NCBI GenBank assembly: GCA_039545295.1
Contig: BCIK01000008.1
Span: 574,487-638,486, forward strand
Direction: 5' to 3'
DNA from: Udeniomyces pyricola
Lineage: Eukaryota > Basidiomycota > Tremellomycetes > Cystofilobasidiales > Mrakiaceae
DNA: 64,000 nt
Below, piece after piece: positions 47,119 to 60,754 of this stretch (the first letter of the stretch is position 1; the number at the start of each line of letters is the position of its first letter). The notes below the pieces were generated by a model that worked only from the letters and a program-made list of their open reading frames with translations, had not been told where the DNA came from and did not search any database. Made by a program: the position numbers and the translations under genes.

Positions 47119-50100
47119 ATGGATCCTTCTGACTGTCCTCCCAAACTGAAATACCTCCTTTCTGGGAGCGAGCGATCCGTTGGAGGGAGAAGAGAGGTAT
47201 CGCCTGACGGAGGCAGCCGTGATCATTGAGCTAACCATTCGTTTAACGGGCTCGGTCTCACCCTCTCTTTCTCTCCATATACACGTCGTATCGATAGACT
47301 CTCGATCTAGTGGGGTACCTTAACTTACATCCCCATCCAGCTTACATCCTGCCAAGTCCGAGGGTGAGTTTATCTTCTTGTTCACAATAAGGGAACTGGG
47401 GATCGTCACTGGCTGGCTGTGTAGCTCATTCATTTGTTGACTGTCGATCCATGCGGATTTCGTTCGTCGGACAATGTCTGATTGCTGACTTCTCGTGCTT
47501 TCGTCGACAATCGCCCATCTCGCTGTCTCTTTCTCTCCTTTGCTATCGGCGATGTAGCTATCATCGTCCTCGTCACCTTCTCTTAGCCCCTTGTACTCGA
47601 ATCCGGCAGCGCTCAACCTCTGTCCGACACTCGAAACTGTCATCATTGATCCTGACCGCAGGCGCCTTAAGCGTTTAATTGCTTCGTTCGACGAGGAGCT
47701 CGACGATGTGCTCTTCACCTCAGATCAGGAACCCATCGAGACTGAATCGCTCGCGTCATACAACTCGTACGATGGTCGGAATGGAGGGCCGGGCTTGGGC
47801 GGAAGCGAGGACTGCATTGAGGTCGAACTCTCCCTTCCTACCTGGAGTCAGAAGCGGATCTATACCGCCATGGTTGTGGGGTGTCCTCATCCATCGTTCC
47901 TCGTCCTTCATCTTCACCCCCGATTCATTCGGAGGCGTCCTCCGCCCCCGACGACCTTGGGAAACAATGCCCTTCATCCGAGCTTGACCTCCAAGGCGTC
48001 GGGCGAGTCAATGAGACAACACCAACTACACTACTCGAACCAGCATCCCGTTCGTTCCCCTTCTCAGCTGGGCCCGACGGCGAGTGGCAGCATCCATAAT
48101 ACGGGACATCAGCTTCACCAACCTACCACGGGTGTCAGCGGGAACCGCGCCATCAATTGGCCTAACCAACCGGGACAAGGCAGCTATGCTACCGTTGGGA
48201 CAGATCAGTCCGTCGAGAGCCTTGCATCGACTCCGGGATCGTTCTTGACGGGGGAAAATATGAATACTCAGACTCGGAGGATGGTCGAGTCGACAGATTG
48301 GAGCAAGACTCCACTGGGAGACGTGAGTTTGATGATACAGAGGGGAGCGTCAACGAGAAGAGTCAGAGTAGTTGATGAGTCAAGAAGCAGTTGGGGGTCG
48401 GCTCAAAAGAGAGGAAGAGCAGCCCGACTCACAAAGGGGGGAAGAGGGGGCAGACGCCTGACCGCTCAACAAGGTTTACCTGACAACACGCGACTGACTA
48501 GACGTGTCATTGTCTTTTTCTTTCTGCTCTTCTCTTCCTCTGACCCCTTTTTGTTCTGACCTTCCACCGTCTTAGAGGCGAACCTGGCCAGGATCTCTCT
48601 CCACCGTCGTCCGGGCTGTACTCACGATGCCTGATGTTGCCGCCCTTTGGTACCATACGGGCACAGACTGGATTGTCCTTCGTACGTCCGTCCACTAATT
48701 CCGTCCTTGCCAAGTCTGCACGTGACACGATCGTTTCCCGAAAGAAGAACAAAAAAGAAACACTAACTGTTTTCTCCGTTGGGCATCGTTTTCATATTCG
48801 TTATTTGGTTCTTTTAATGACGATAGACAACGACGCGTATGAGAATGATTGGTCGTCGTCGGACGGCCATTTTGGTCGGAAAGCTTGTCAGTCGCACTCT
48901 ACTATCTCATCACCGCCATCCACCGACGATTTGATTCGCTGGCTTGGTAGATAAACTGACAAACGATTGGGGAATCCTTTGGAGGAATAGCTGAATGTTG
49001 GGCTGGCGAGGTGAGTTCGACTCCTCTTCTAGCCGACACAAAAAAAAAAAATAAGAACAGAAACAGTTTTGTATCGGCATTTGCTCATGAGATTTTGTTA
49101 TGTGTTTGGTTGCCTCTGTCGTAGACGTGGCCGTACCTCCGAGCGAAAGCCGAGGAAGTTATGAATACAGGCCGAACGTGGACCCAGGCTGACGGTGAGA
49201 GTCCTAATTTGCTGCTGTCAGAGATATGAATAGAACGAGGAAACTGACGAACCACCTTGCTTTGTATATGATCAGATCTCTTCTTCATCAACAACATGGA
49301 AGCCTATTGTGAGAAATTTCTAGCTTAATTTGTACGCACATCAGACACGTTTTTGGACCGCTGATTTTCTTTGTCATCTTATAGTCACGTGGCGATGGAC
49401 CCCAATCGAAAATGAGCAAGGGAAATGCTGTGAGCTTTTCGTTCTTCTCGATCGCTTCTGCTTCGTCTTCTCGGTAGACATACGTTTTGATAGTGGCGAA
49501 TCATAGGACTGACTTATCTCTTCCCCCGTCTTTCTGCAGTCGGCATCTTGTTGACTGTTTGTACTTTCTGCTGCTGCCGCTGCATTCTTCGCTGGGACAT
49601 CATCGTCTGATTGCAACGTTCCTCTCACATCTCTGTCATCTTATTTGCTTGTTGTAGTCCTTCAACACGACCCAACGTGTGATCACCGATCGATGGATTA
49701 GCACTCAGAGAGACATCGCTGCACGCTTAGGTACTTGATTTAACATTGTCTGTACATTCCAAGACGTGTGTAAAGGGTGGGAGCTGACTTTGTGACTTCT
49801 TCTTCCCTTTCTCTCTCGCAACATGCAGGAGTCGCTCGTACACTTCAGGACTTTTCAGACGGAATTCTTAGAGTGAGCGCTGACGCCTCGCATACCCCTA
49901 CGAGTGTGTACAGGTGATGATACTTGATAGTCGAGCGAGACTGACACACATCGACCTTTTACACATGCAGTCTCTCGAAACGAATGAACGAGACATTCCT
50001 TACGCTATGCTATATCATCTTCGAGCCGAAACAGGTCCGTCTATAAATCTTCTTCTCTTGGACTTTCTCCTCGTAGGATGAAGCTTGTCCCTCTTGCTGA

Positions 50101-53100
50101 CGACAAAGCTGTGCATTTAACTTTCATCCTGTTCTGATTTGTGTTTTAATCATTCCTGATCATCTGTTCTTGGCTATTAGCCACCGGTCAAAGAGCTGAC
50201 ATCTCCCAAGATGCTACCCTGCAGCTGTCCGGCACGGTCGGCCTTCCCTTCGATCACGACTCTGCTCCGCGAACGGTCCAGATCTCACTTAACGGCAGCC
50301 CCGAGGTCACTTCCTCGGCAACGATGGTTCCTTGGGTCTTCCGAGACGCTGTCCAGGCCGCGTTCCAAACGGACGAGAGCGTTGTTCAAGACATTACGCT
50401 TGATATACCGGAAGAGTATCGCTTCCGTACGTCAAAGCATACCATCTCCCATCTGAGTCATTCTGCTTTCTTGATTTGATAGACCAACGTCCTTTCTTAC
50501 ATTCTTGTCCGCTTTGACTCTTTCCCGTTCAGGTTGTTGGAGCGATGTTCCTGGCTCGGCCCTCGTTATGAAGATTTCGAACCTCTCTGAACCGTCCGGT
50601 CGTCTCTCCTTCCTCATCATTGGCTTGAATTCCCGTCGACCCTTTGACGTCCACTACCGTGCTTGGATCGAAGACCTTCGACACTCTCTCCTCTCGAGCC
50701 TCCAGAATATCACGAGCTTCGAGGCCGAGAGGAAGAAGACGGATCAGTTGCAGAGTATGGAGAAGGCGAAGGACTTGTTCTTCTCGAGTGTCTCGCACGA
50801 GTTAAGAACGCCATTGCAGGTATGTGGAAAGGCCAAGCAAGGCATCAGAAGGGTGGGATGGTCCGGACCCGATGTAGTGACCAAAACTATAGACCTACTG
50901 ATTATTCTTCTGTTTTTTTTTTTTTTTCTTCTTTTTTTTCTTTCTTTTTTTTCTGCTTCTGTTTCCCCTTGATCTGTGTCTGGCGCCGTTAGCTTATCTC
51001 GGGCCCACTGTCAGATCTTGAGCATGGCGAGACAGACCCTAAGAGAGTCGCGACCCGTACGTGCTTGTCATGTTCCTCGCCTATATCTCATCGTTCCGTA
51101 TCCTCCATCAACCTGCGCTGATCGTCGAGTTTTTGCCTTCTTCCCATCCCCCCCCCCCCCCCCCCCCCCCCCCTGTCTTGTTTGTTTCTTTCGATTGACA
51201 GTCAACCTCATGCAACGAAACACGGCTCGGCTCATTCGGCTCGTAGACTCGTTGATGGACTTCAGTCGGATTGAAGGTGGTCGCCTTGCCGGTCGATTTT
51301 CCCCCGTCAACCTCGGCCAGATCACTCATGAATTGGCTATTCTATTCAAGCCATCGATAGAGAAGGTTAGTTTCGTGCATCGTCTTTGTCTTCCACCACC
51401 TCCACCTCTTCCCATTCAGCTCCCTCCTCTGCTGAGCTAGGTGCTTGGGTCGAGAGGTCAGTGATCGTACCACCGCCATTCGTGTAACGACTGACTGTCC
51501 TCCCCTCTCTGGGTTTTGTTCTTTGTCCTCTTGTCGTTTCGTCCTCAGTCTCGCGTCACGTTCGTCGACGCATGCGATCTTTCCCCTCCGCCCGGGCGGG
51601 TGTACGTCGATCGAGATCTATGGGAAAAGATCGTTTTCAACTTGTACGTACTCAGGTCTTCTTCCTATACATTCATCTCTTTCTCTCATTGTCTTAGATT
51701 TTTCTCGCTCACCCGCATGTGACTTCTTGGGCTGTGACACCTGGTGTGATGGGTTTTGGTTTGCGCCAGGCTCGGCAACGCCTACAAGTACACGCTCAAG
51801 GGCAGCATCTCGGTCATTGTCCGATACTGGCCGGACGAAGTGGAGTTCTCTGTTGCAGACACGGGAGTGGGAATTCCTAGTACGTAGATCATACTGACCT
51901 GGCCTGGTTCGATTTCAACGTGGATAATTGAGTTCATACGACTGATGGATAGTGGATTTTGATTTTTAATTTTTATTCTTGAATAAGAATCGGATATTTC
52001 CCTTGTGACGGAACGATTCCATCGTGTTGCTTCGGTGTCGAGGTCGCACGAGGGCACAGGTCAGCTCAAGTTTGAGTTTTGGCTCTAGATGCTGTTACTT
52101 TCAGATATTCGAGTATTGAACGGTCGGTTTTCGCTCCCCCCCCCCCCAAGGAATTGGACTCGCTCTTTGTGCCGAGTTGATCCAGCTACACGGTGGTCGT
52201 CTGAACGTAAGTTCATTTGCCAGCTTCTCTCTCGTTTTTGCTTGAAACCTTTTCTCGTGAAATGTCTTAGAATTCGATACCCGGGTGAACTGATCGAGCT
52301 GATCTTGTTCGTCGTGACGTTGACAGATTGAATCCGAGACGATGGAAGAGAGTCCAACGGCGGAATCGGGTTCGACGTTTTCCGTCTTTTTGCCATACGG
52401 CAAGTGTCACTTACCTTTGAGTCAGACGGATGATCATGTCGATGGCTCGGGAGCGATGGGTCGCTCGTCGTATGCACGTGGGATACTTGAAGAGGTTCGT
52501 CCCCCCTTCCCCTCTCTGACTTGTCTCCTTCTTGGGCGATACGCCTGGTCGAGTGTAGGACTCACATCGTTCTTCTACTCATCTTGGATGGTTCTTCTCG
52601 CTCAGGCCTGTCGGTGGAACAACACCCGCACATTGTCCTCGACGGGTTCAGCATCTATGTCTGACAGCGGAGCGTCTGCGACAGAGGTACGGCTTCGTCT
52701 TGGCCAGCAGGCGCCTCACTAGTTTTCTTTTTTCCGCTGGTTCTTCCTGCGAAACGTTTCGTTTGTTGACGAGTTTTTGCTTCTTTTTGACGCGCTTGGA
52801 TGTATGGATGGATGGATTCTTAAAGTCGTCGGGCAAGGTGGACATCTCGACTCTTTTCTGGGACAAGTCCCGGGATGTGATTTTGATCGCTGACGATTCG
52901 ATGGATATGCGGTATGTCGCTCAGCATTTTCGTTTTTTTTTCTTCTCGTAGTCGTCGAGCTTCATCCAAAGTGTTTCGACGTACTGACTGGCGATGTTGC
53001 CCTTCCCCTCGCCCCCACCTTTTTTCTTCTATTGTTTATATTCAGTCAATACCTGAGCTCAGTGAGTTTTCGTTCTCCTGCCGTTCTCACCTGAAACGTA

Positions 53101-56100
53101 TGAACACTGATGCTCGTCGCGACTACACCTTTGCTTCTCATCAGATCCTTTCGCCATATTGCAAAATCATCACTGCCACGGATGGTCAACAAGCGCTCGA
53201 GCTCGCGCGAAAGCATAAACCTGATCTCATCATCTCGGATATCACCATGGTCAGTGCTACCTACCTCGTTCTCTTTTGTCGTCCGCTTCCTTGGGGGAGG
53301 GGGTGAACTGCGTTTTGGAGGCTGATCGCTGTGCTTTTTTGTGTTATAGCCTAGACTGGATGGGTATGGGTTGCTGTCTGCCCTTCGGGAGAACCCAGAG
53401 GACGAGGTCGCCTACGTACGTTCCTATTCGTTCACCTTAAGAAGAAACGCCTTTCGAGAAGAGGGGGTTTCGGCCTAGAAGAGAGGCGTTTGCTGACCCT
53501 GTCCGGGTGGGTTGTTTCGCGTCATTTGTCGGGGGGTCCATGCGTGTGTGTTGGGGTTTTTTCTTCTTCGTAGATCCCGGTTATTCTCGTCACTGCTCGG
53601 GCGGGCGAAGAGGAGAGAGTGAATGGTCTGTTGGCGGGAGCGGAGGACTACTTGAGCAAGGTACAGTTTTATAGTTCCTTTTCTCTTTCGTCCAGTCTTA
53701 CAACTCGGGACAAAGGTCAGGTCTGTGACGAGCCACGTGGAAACGGTAAGACTGATCTTCGTGCGCTTCTTGGGTCTTTTTGGGTGGGTGGGTATGTAGC
53801 CGTTTAGCGGACGCGAGTTGATTGGTGAGTAACGTGTTTCCCCTAAGCTCTCAATACCATTGAACGTTACCCGTTCTATACCCGATATCCAACCACGCGT
53901 CCCTCTAACACCCGTTTCTCTGGCTGAACCCTGGCGCTAATTCCTTATCTCTTCTTCTGACTTTTCTTCCCTGTCCTTTATCGGATCGCAGCTCGAGCTC
54001 ATCTACAGATGCAAATAGGTAAGCGACGAGTCGAACTCGAGCGTAACTTCCGCGAGCAATCGGCCGCGACGAAGCTGCTCTCGGATGTCTCGCCCGTCGG
54101 AATCAGTCGATGGGATTCAGAAGGCAAGATCGTCTGTACGTGTACCCAAATCCGTTGAACTTTTTTTGCGCCTCGTCACGTTTTGGAGTGTTCTGACTTT
54201 GGAGCTTTCTTTTTTTCTCTTACCTCTTTGCCTTCATCTCTTCTTACTTCTCTTGAACCCTTCTTGACCTGCTCTCAACATGCTCTAGACGTCAATGACT
54301 CGTGGTATCAGCAATCTGGACATCCGCGGGGCAAGAATCTCGACCTCTGGATCGAGTCTGTCCACACGGACTTTGTCGAGTACCTCAAAGAGATCTACAA
54401 CCAGCTCTTTATCGAGAAGCGACCGAGCGGATGGGAATGGATGTGGAGCAATGGAACTTGGAGGTACGCCTTTGTCCCTCTTTCTTTCTCTGCAACTATG
54501 ATTGTATCGGCTAAGCTGGTTTTTGTTCTGTCACGGGTGAGTCCGATCGTTCTGACCTGTCTGTTTCACGATTGGTGTATATTCGCTTCGTTGTCCATCA
54601 GTTTCTGTCAAGCCGTCATCGTTAGTGAGGCATCGTCCTCGCTGGTGGGCACGATCTGTGTCTTGACTGAGTGAGTATCATTGGGCTTACCCTTCACCTG
54701 GCTCTTCCATCGTTTCTGCGTGAATGTTGCGACTTTCTCTCTAACGCCTGACTGTTGGTCGATCTTCCCTTGTTCTGTGCTTGCAGTATCACGGATCGAA
54801 AGCGCCTGGAAGCCGAGAGGAAGAACGCTGTCGATACCGAAGAGTCTCACCTTCGTCGGCGTGCCGAGTTCGCCGAGGAGAAGAAGAAGGAGGCCGACGA
54901 GCAGAAACGTCACCAAGAGTTCCTGGTCTCGGTCGTCAGTCACGAGGTGAGGAATCCGGTATCGGCTATCCTTCAGTGCGCGGGGCTGTGCAAGGCCAAT
55001 TTGAGTTGTGAGTTTTTTGTTTTTTTTTTCTCTCTTTGAGATTTCTCCTTTTCCTCGTTTCGAGGCCAAGTCAAAACTCTATCTGTCCTTGTGGATCCAC
55101 CTGACCTTTTTGTCTTGGACCGGACAGTCATCCGATCCGAAATGGCCAACGCCTTGGAAAGTTCGACGCCATTTGCTCCTACGTAAGCTTCGTGACCTTG
55201 CCCGACAAACGTCTGCCGAATGACCGACCGATCGGTGTCTCTGACGCACCTCCGTTCTTGTTCCGTGTTGTTCACTCCGTTTCTTTCAGGTCTGAGCTGG
55301 TCAATCTCATCGACGAGGATATCGATGCACTAGAGTCCATTAACGAGATGGCGTTGAGCCAGGAAAGAATCGCCGTGAGTTTTCTCGAGGTCCAGCTCAG
55401 CCTCGCACGAACTGAGTAGGGGATCGAGGATTTGGATTGACCATGTGTCTCCCTCTCGCTTTTTCTGCTTCTCTTGTCCTTTTTGCTCTCTCTTCTCCTC
55501 CCCCCCCCCTTAAGAACGATGTATTATCTCTCGGCAAGATTCAGCTTTCTACGCTTGAGGTCTTTGCAATTGAGACTAACCTCGCGGCGGAAGCTAAGCG
55601 AATCATCGCTGTCTTTGAAACTGAATGTCGAACTAAAGGTCCGTGTCTAGCGCGCTCTGCCCAATATCTTGCGTCGTTGGAGATTCGTGTTCTCCATCGT
55701 CGTAGTCGCTGACCACGAGGCGACTTTCTTTGGGTTTGTCACGTGTAGGCATCCGCATCCAGCTCAACTTGGTTCCACCACTTGGGCTCGCAAACGGGCC
55801 GCCACTGATGACTATGACGGATCCTGTATGTGGTTCAATCTGATACAATCAATATTATGAGTTCAACCTAGCAAACATTTAATACATATGCTAATTGAAT
55901 TAACCGTTTTTGTATCCATCTTGCTCTAGGTTCGACTAGGGCAGATCATCATCAACCTGTGAGTGAACGGGTTCCATATCCTGAGCAGACGACATGATTG
56001 GGGCTTTACTGATTACCTCGCTATCTCCTTTTTCACCGCATATCTGTCCTCTTCATTCTTTTTTTTTTCTGCTTTGCACGCCGCCCTACGCTTCGACAGT

Positions 56101-57631
56101 CTTTCTAACGCGATTCGATTCACCGACAAGGCGGCTTCACTCCGACGGGAGATCAGTATCAAATTTGAGGTTTCGGCTAGTCCTCCAGTGGATGAGAGCT
56201 GCCTGTGTCCTCCGTCGACGGAACCGATCTTGCCTGGCCGACCATGTTGGATTTATGGTGCCGTCTCGGATTCGGGACCGGGGCTCGCACCCGAGGAGCT
56301 GTCGATGTTGTTCAGAAGGTTCTCCCAGGCGTCTTCTGCGACGCACACCGTCTTTGGTGGAAGTGGTCTTGGCCTTTACGTCTGCCGAATGATTACGGGC
56401 GTAAGTCCAAGATCTCATCTCTTGGAGCAGGCAACATGCTTTGGACCTTGCTGATAACTTTATCATCTCCTTCACTGTCATGCATCTTTCTTTCTTTTTT
56501 TTCTTCTCCTTTCTCTCTCCTCTTTGTCTTCTTCGCGCACCATCTTTTGCCTCGACAGTTGATGAACGGCAAGATCGAGGTCGACTCGGTCCGGGGCGAA
56601 GGCTCGACGTTCCGCTTCTTTGTCAAGTCATCCGTGCCGGCGACGAACCAAGTCCTTGAGAAGACAGTCGCCCGGACATCAAGCGTGGCGGCAGCTAAGA
56701 AACGACCCCTTCACGTGCTCATCGTCGAAGACAATCACATCAACCAGCGGGTGCTGGCGAGACAACTCAAAAAAGCAAGCCTTACTTGCGAGGGTATGTG
56801 GTCTGTTTCACGTGATCGATCTCCTCTCGACTTGGTCATTGATACTGTTCTCATGGGCTAACGATGAGTGGAATCTGGTGTATCGACGTTTTGCGATGGT
56901 CCAGTCGCCAACGATGGCCAAGAAGGGATCGATGCCCTTTTGAACTCGTTCAAAGCCGATGCACGCCGATTCGACCTGGTCCTGTCAGTTTGCTTTCTTT
57001 CTTCTCCTCGTATGCCCCTCAAGCGCTGTTCCTGAACTTTTCTTTTCTTCTCCTTTCTTTTTTTTTCTTCTTTTTCTTCTTCTTCTCACTCGGCCGGATT
57101 CGCTCTCGAACAGCATGGATATCTCAATGCCTATCTTGGACGGGATATCCGCGACGAAAATGATCCGAGAGCTGGAAAAGACCCAAGCCATCCCAAATCC
57201 GCCCAAGACGGTTGTAAGTTTTCGAACCACGACAACCCGTAGGCCTCTTGATGGGTGGAGCTGGCCTCATCAACCAATTTTGATTCACCGTTGATGGCTC
57301 ATTCTTCTCCCCTCGCCTATCGTCTTCTGTTTCATGCTTGTCCAACAGATCATTGGTCTGACTGGGAACGCCCAAGAAACTCAGCTCGCCGAAGCGCTTC
57401 AAGGAGGAATGGACTCTGTCGTCGTCAAACCTTGTTCGTAATTCTCTTCTTTCGAGGTTGTATGAATCGTGACCAAGTTGAACTCAATCATCTGACCAAC
57501 AACATGTGAATATACCGCCTCTTTCTTACACCATGAATTGTTTTTTTTTTTGTTCAGACAAAATCGACGATCTCCTTCAAAAGATCCAAAACGTCTCGGA
57601 TGCCCAGGAGCCGTCGCCACCACCACCGTGA
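47119..57631 (+). CDS. Dual hybrid histidine kinase (HK-REC-HK-REC), Tco2-like
   Basis: A roughly 10.5 kb gene with more than 25 exons and about 1600-1700 residues. The start is tentative: exons 47119-47218, 47341-47363 and 47558-48322 give a Ser-rich N-terminus in frame with the rest. Next come a PAS-like region (STDWSKTPLGD to FTWRWTPIENEQGK, 48290-49429) and a GAF-like stretch. HK1 has H-box FSSVSHELRTPLQ, N-box NLLGNAYKYT, and DTGVGIP and GTGIGLAL. REC1 has IADDSMDMR, LIISDITMPRLDG and the Lys in YLSKPF. A second PAS-like segment follows (VYVNDSWYQQSGHP). HK2 has SVVSHEVRNPVSA, NLLSNAIRFT, DSGPGL and GGSGLGLYV. REC2 has VLIVEDNHINQRVL, DLVLMDISMPILDG and VVVKPYK. All catalytic and phospho-acceptor residues appear intact in both halves. 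Proteins of this layout relay phosphate through Ypd1 to Ssk1/Skn7 and the Hog1 pathway in stress signalling. No membrane segments were seen. Confidence 0.88.
53046..53061 (+). other. 16-nt microexon in REC1 of the histidine kinase
   Basis: Bounded by acceptor TTCAG and donor GTGAGT; it completes MRQYLSS between IADDSMD and ILSPYC. Its removal would shift the frame. Confidence 0.75.
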
Positions 57632-59565
57632 TCAAGCTCGACCGCGCTCCATCTTGGCTTCGTTTTGATTCTATTCTTTTGCCTCTATTTTTTCCTTTGT
57701 TACTTTTACCAGCTTCTTTCGCCTGCTCCTTATGTAATCCTCCATCGTCGCTATCTACTCCATGACGTTTCCCATCATCGTCATGGTCGTATGTCTGTCC
57801 TAAACTGCCTTTGCTCGTGTTTTATTCCTACAGCCTTCCTCACTTGTTGCCATTTCGTTTCCTCCCCTCCCTCCCTCCCGTCTCGCATATTTCCTTTTTT
57901 TTTCTTTTCTGGTCATTCTCGACTCCTCCGGCGTTCCGCTTCATTTCGTCGACACCCTTTTTTTTCGTTCGTTCGTTCCCTTGATCCACCTTGATTCTCT
58001 TCGCCCGGTCGAACACCGATTCCGCCCCTTGTAGTCTGTTAATCGGCGAGTTGCATCAATCATATACCCTCCTCTCTTTTCTCCTTCCTCCAACCTCCTA
58101 GCGAAACTCGTTCGATCCGGGCTTGCACCTCCTCCTCCCCCCCCCCCCCTCCCCCTTCGATCCCCTTCCGTTTCTTGCCTCATCTTCAATCTCTCATTCT
58201 CGGTCATCTGTATCTCTTCTTTGGATATTCCTTCCTATCTATCTCCTCTCATCCCCTATATCTTCCTTTTTTTTCCTCCCTCTCTAGTCACCAATATATC
58301 TCTCTTTCTGTGTTCGACGTCTTTTTCTTCTTCTTCTTCTTCTTATCTTGTATTCCCATTTTGATTCAGCTATCCTGCCCGGCACGTGCTGAGTTACGTC
58401 TACAGCCCATGAGTACATAGGTCAAACGACCACGTTTGATCCACACAAGGGTCGTATCGTACAACAACAGGCTTGCAGTCATGATAGTACCGTGATATAG
58501 ACTGGCGAGTGGTACGGCCGAAAACTTGGTCGAGACGCGGTCGAGATCCGACTCCATGTAGTTATATATTCGGCTGATGATGCTCGCTCATGGTCAATTG
58601 CTTGACGTTTGTCTCCTTGCATCACTTTGCCAGCTGGCTCTAGTTCTAATTATACGGAGTTTAGATAGGATATGAGTCGAAGGGTCGATCCTCAGGTATG
58701 AAGCAAGAAGGGAAGGAAAGGGAAGGTTTGATCCGAACAGGAGACTCATCCCGCAATTTGTAATTACGTATCTCTCGCATCACAGATTAGGATCGCGAGC
58801 TGTCCCAATCTCATCTCCACGCCCTTGCCCACGTAAAATGGATGGATGTGAGCAGTCAGCTACCCATCAAGACCGTTCAGCTGAAGATGCCGTGTGTTAG
58901 TAGTCGCAAGGAGCATCAGTCGAACCAAGGATGGACAACGCAAGAGGGTCACCGAGGGAAGTTTAGCGCTAAGGGGCAGCACCCCGAACGTCATTTGGTA
59001 AGAACGTTGCTCGAAAGAGGTGTATCTTGGCCTTTCTCGGAGCTTGAAATATGAGCGTTAGCATAACGAAACGAAACGAAACGAGATGTGACCCGGAAAC
59101 CCTTTGACGCCAGCATACGTTGCAAGTCAAGCACGTGATCAACCAATGAAGTCGGCCGGAGAGCAGCCAAGCCTCAACCCATCGTACCCATGAGTCCACA
59201 GTGTTAATCCTTGTTAATCCTCTGACAAGTGTATAGTCTAGCCGTAGTTTGGTGTTGTGAACTTGGGTGACCAGTGCTATGAGGGTGCTCAGGATAGAGC
59301 GGGTTGTGTGGCTGTTGGCTGTATGGGTGTATGGGTGTATGGGTCGGATTGACATGGCGGCTGGTGATGAGTTGGAATAGTTGTATCCATCACTCTTGAT
59401 GAACATGCAACATGCACGATAAACGCGATATGGACGGCTGATGAGTGGTTCCCATTCCTTTCGGCCCAGTCCGAGAGACGCGACGGCTTTGTTCCAAACC
59501 CCCCCGTCTTCCCTCCGAAGCTTGTCGCCATATCCCAACTTCCTCCTAACCACACGCTTAATCCC
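57632..59565. other. Histidine kinase 3' flank and promoter of DUF4202 gene
   Basis: 1.9 kb. The left part (57650-58370) is very T/C-rich with a C run at 58136-58150. An ACGAA pentamer repeat lies at 59066-59081, a CACGTG at 59131-59136 and a GGTGTATG repeat near 59320-59343. No gene recognised. Confidence 0.4.
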
Positions 59566-60754
59566 ATGTCCGATCTCACAACTCTCACTTCCACCTCGGA
59601 GTCTCTCGCCCAAGCTCGGGTCCTCATTGACCAAGTCCACAGTAACGACCCAGCGGGGGTACGTTCACACACCCATCATCGTTCATCACTGACTTTTCTC
59701 CTCTTCATCAGTGTAACTATATTCTTTGTCCTTCCAACATCCNCNCCCCCCCCCCCCCNCCCCNNNTTTTTTCTTTCTCGTATAGCTCGAGCTTGGCTAT
59801 GCAGACAGCATGGAATCTTGGGTCATCAAGCTGGATTCTCAAGCGGATCAACTCGTCCGACTGGCTGCTCGGTGTCAGCACTTAGATCGATTTAGTCACC
59901 CTCGTTCGAATCATCCCGAAGGTAAACCTCACTCTCCCCTAATCAAAGCCCATCCAATCATGAATGACAACAGCTGACTGTGATGACCATCTCTTTGGAG
60001 TTGTGTAGGCAAAGCAGGATACTTGAAATGGCGTTGGTAACCCCCTTGTTATCTTCCCCCGTCTGAGCGCTAGAGAACCATCCGTCTGAACCCCATGGAT
60101 ATCAAACATCCATAACGCAACCTCTTTCTCATCATTCTTTTCTCTTCTTCTAGGTCGAGAGCTTTACACCATCCAATCCACCCACGCTGAATCCCTTCTC
60201 CTAACCGCCGGTGTAACCCCTTCCGACGCCTCTTCCGTCCGTCGGTGGGTCTCCAAAGAAAACCTTGCCCTCGCCCAATCTTCTGACCCAACGAAACGCG
60301 CCAAAGTCGAAGACGGCACCCAACTCCTCGAAGACGCCGCCGTGCTCGTCTTCTTGGAGAAAGAAATTCAGGCATTTGTCGGGACGAAACCCGAGTATTC
60401 GAGGGGGAAATGGGTAGAGATCCTGAAGAAGTGGGTGGTGGTTTCCCTTGAATCGATCGACCTTTGGTTTCTCTTTCCTTCTCGACCTCCCCTCCCTTCC
60501 TTCTTTTTGTTCTCATCTTTTCGTCTCGGAATTCTCTGCTGTCTCTCTGTCTCTACATAGAAGAACCTTCAATAACCCTCCCCCCCCCCCTCTTTCTCTC
60601 TTTCTCTCTATATCCTCTCCTTCCTGTTTGGTATTCCGTCTCGTCATCTAGGACTTGGAAGAAACTCTCGCCACGAGGACAATCCGCCGCGCTCGCTCTT
60701 GCCCCTTCGCTCGCGCCATCCCTCCAAGAGCTCGTCGGTGAAGCCATCAACTAG
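59566..60754 (+). CDS. DUF4202 family protein
   Basis: Exons 59566-59658, 59786-59921, 60009-60032, 60154-60430 and 60652-60754 give 210 residues, close to the family's usual length. Recognisable motifs are LELGYADSMESWV, LVRLAARCQHLDRF, HPEGKAGYLKWRRELYTIQ and the segment with VFLEKEIQAF near the middle. The conserved His/Asp/Arg pattern (ARxQHxxR) hints at an HD-like metal site, but the biochemical function of DUF4202 is not known. No signal peptide or membrane segment. The first intron contains a C run interrupted by N bases (59743-59766), so its length is uncertain. The third exon is only 24 nt. Confidence 0.88.
59743..59766. repeat. Poly-C run with ambiguous bases
   Basis: N bases interspersed in a C homopolymer inside the first intron of the DUF4202 gene. 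It looks like unresolved homopolymer length, not a scaffold gap. Confidence 0.8.

Noticed and set aside
46680..47132. 150-codon Pro/Ser-rich frame before the histidine kinase
   Set aside because: It could be an N-terminal kinase exon, but its frame ends in a stop and I could not splice it convincingly into the kinase; the ATG at 47119 in another frame fits better.
49009..49040. tRNA-like B-box GAGTTCGACTCC
   Set aside because: No cloverleaf could be drawn around it; it overlaps a splice donor in the kinase gene.
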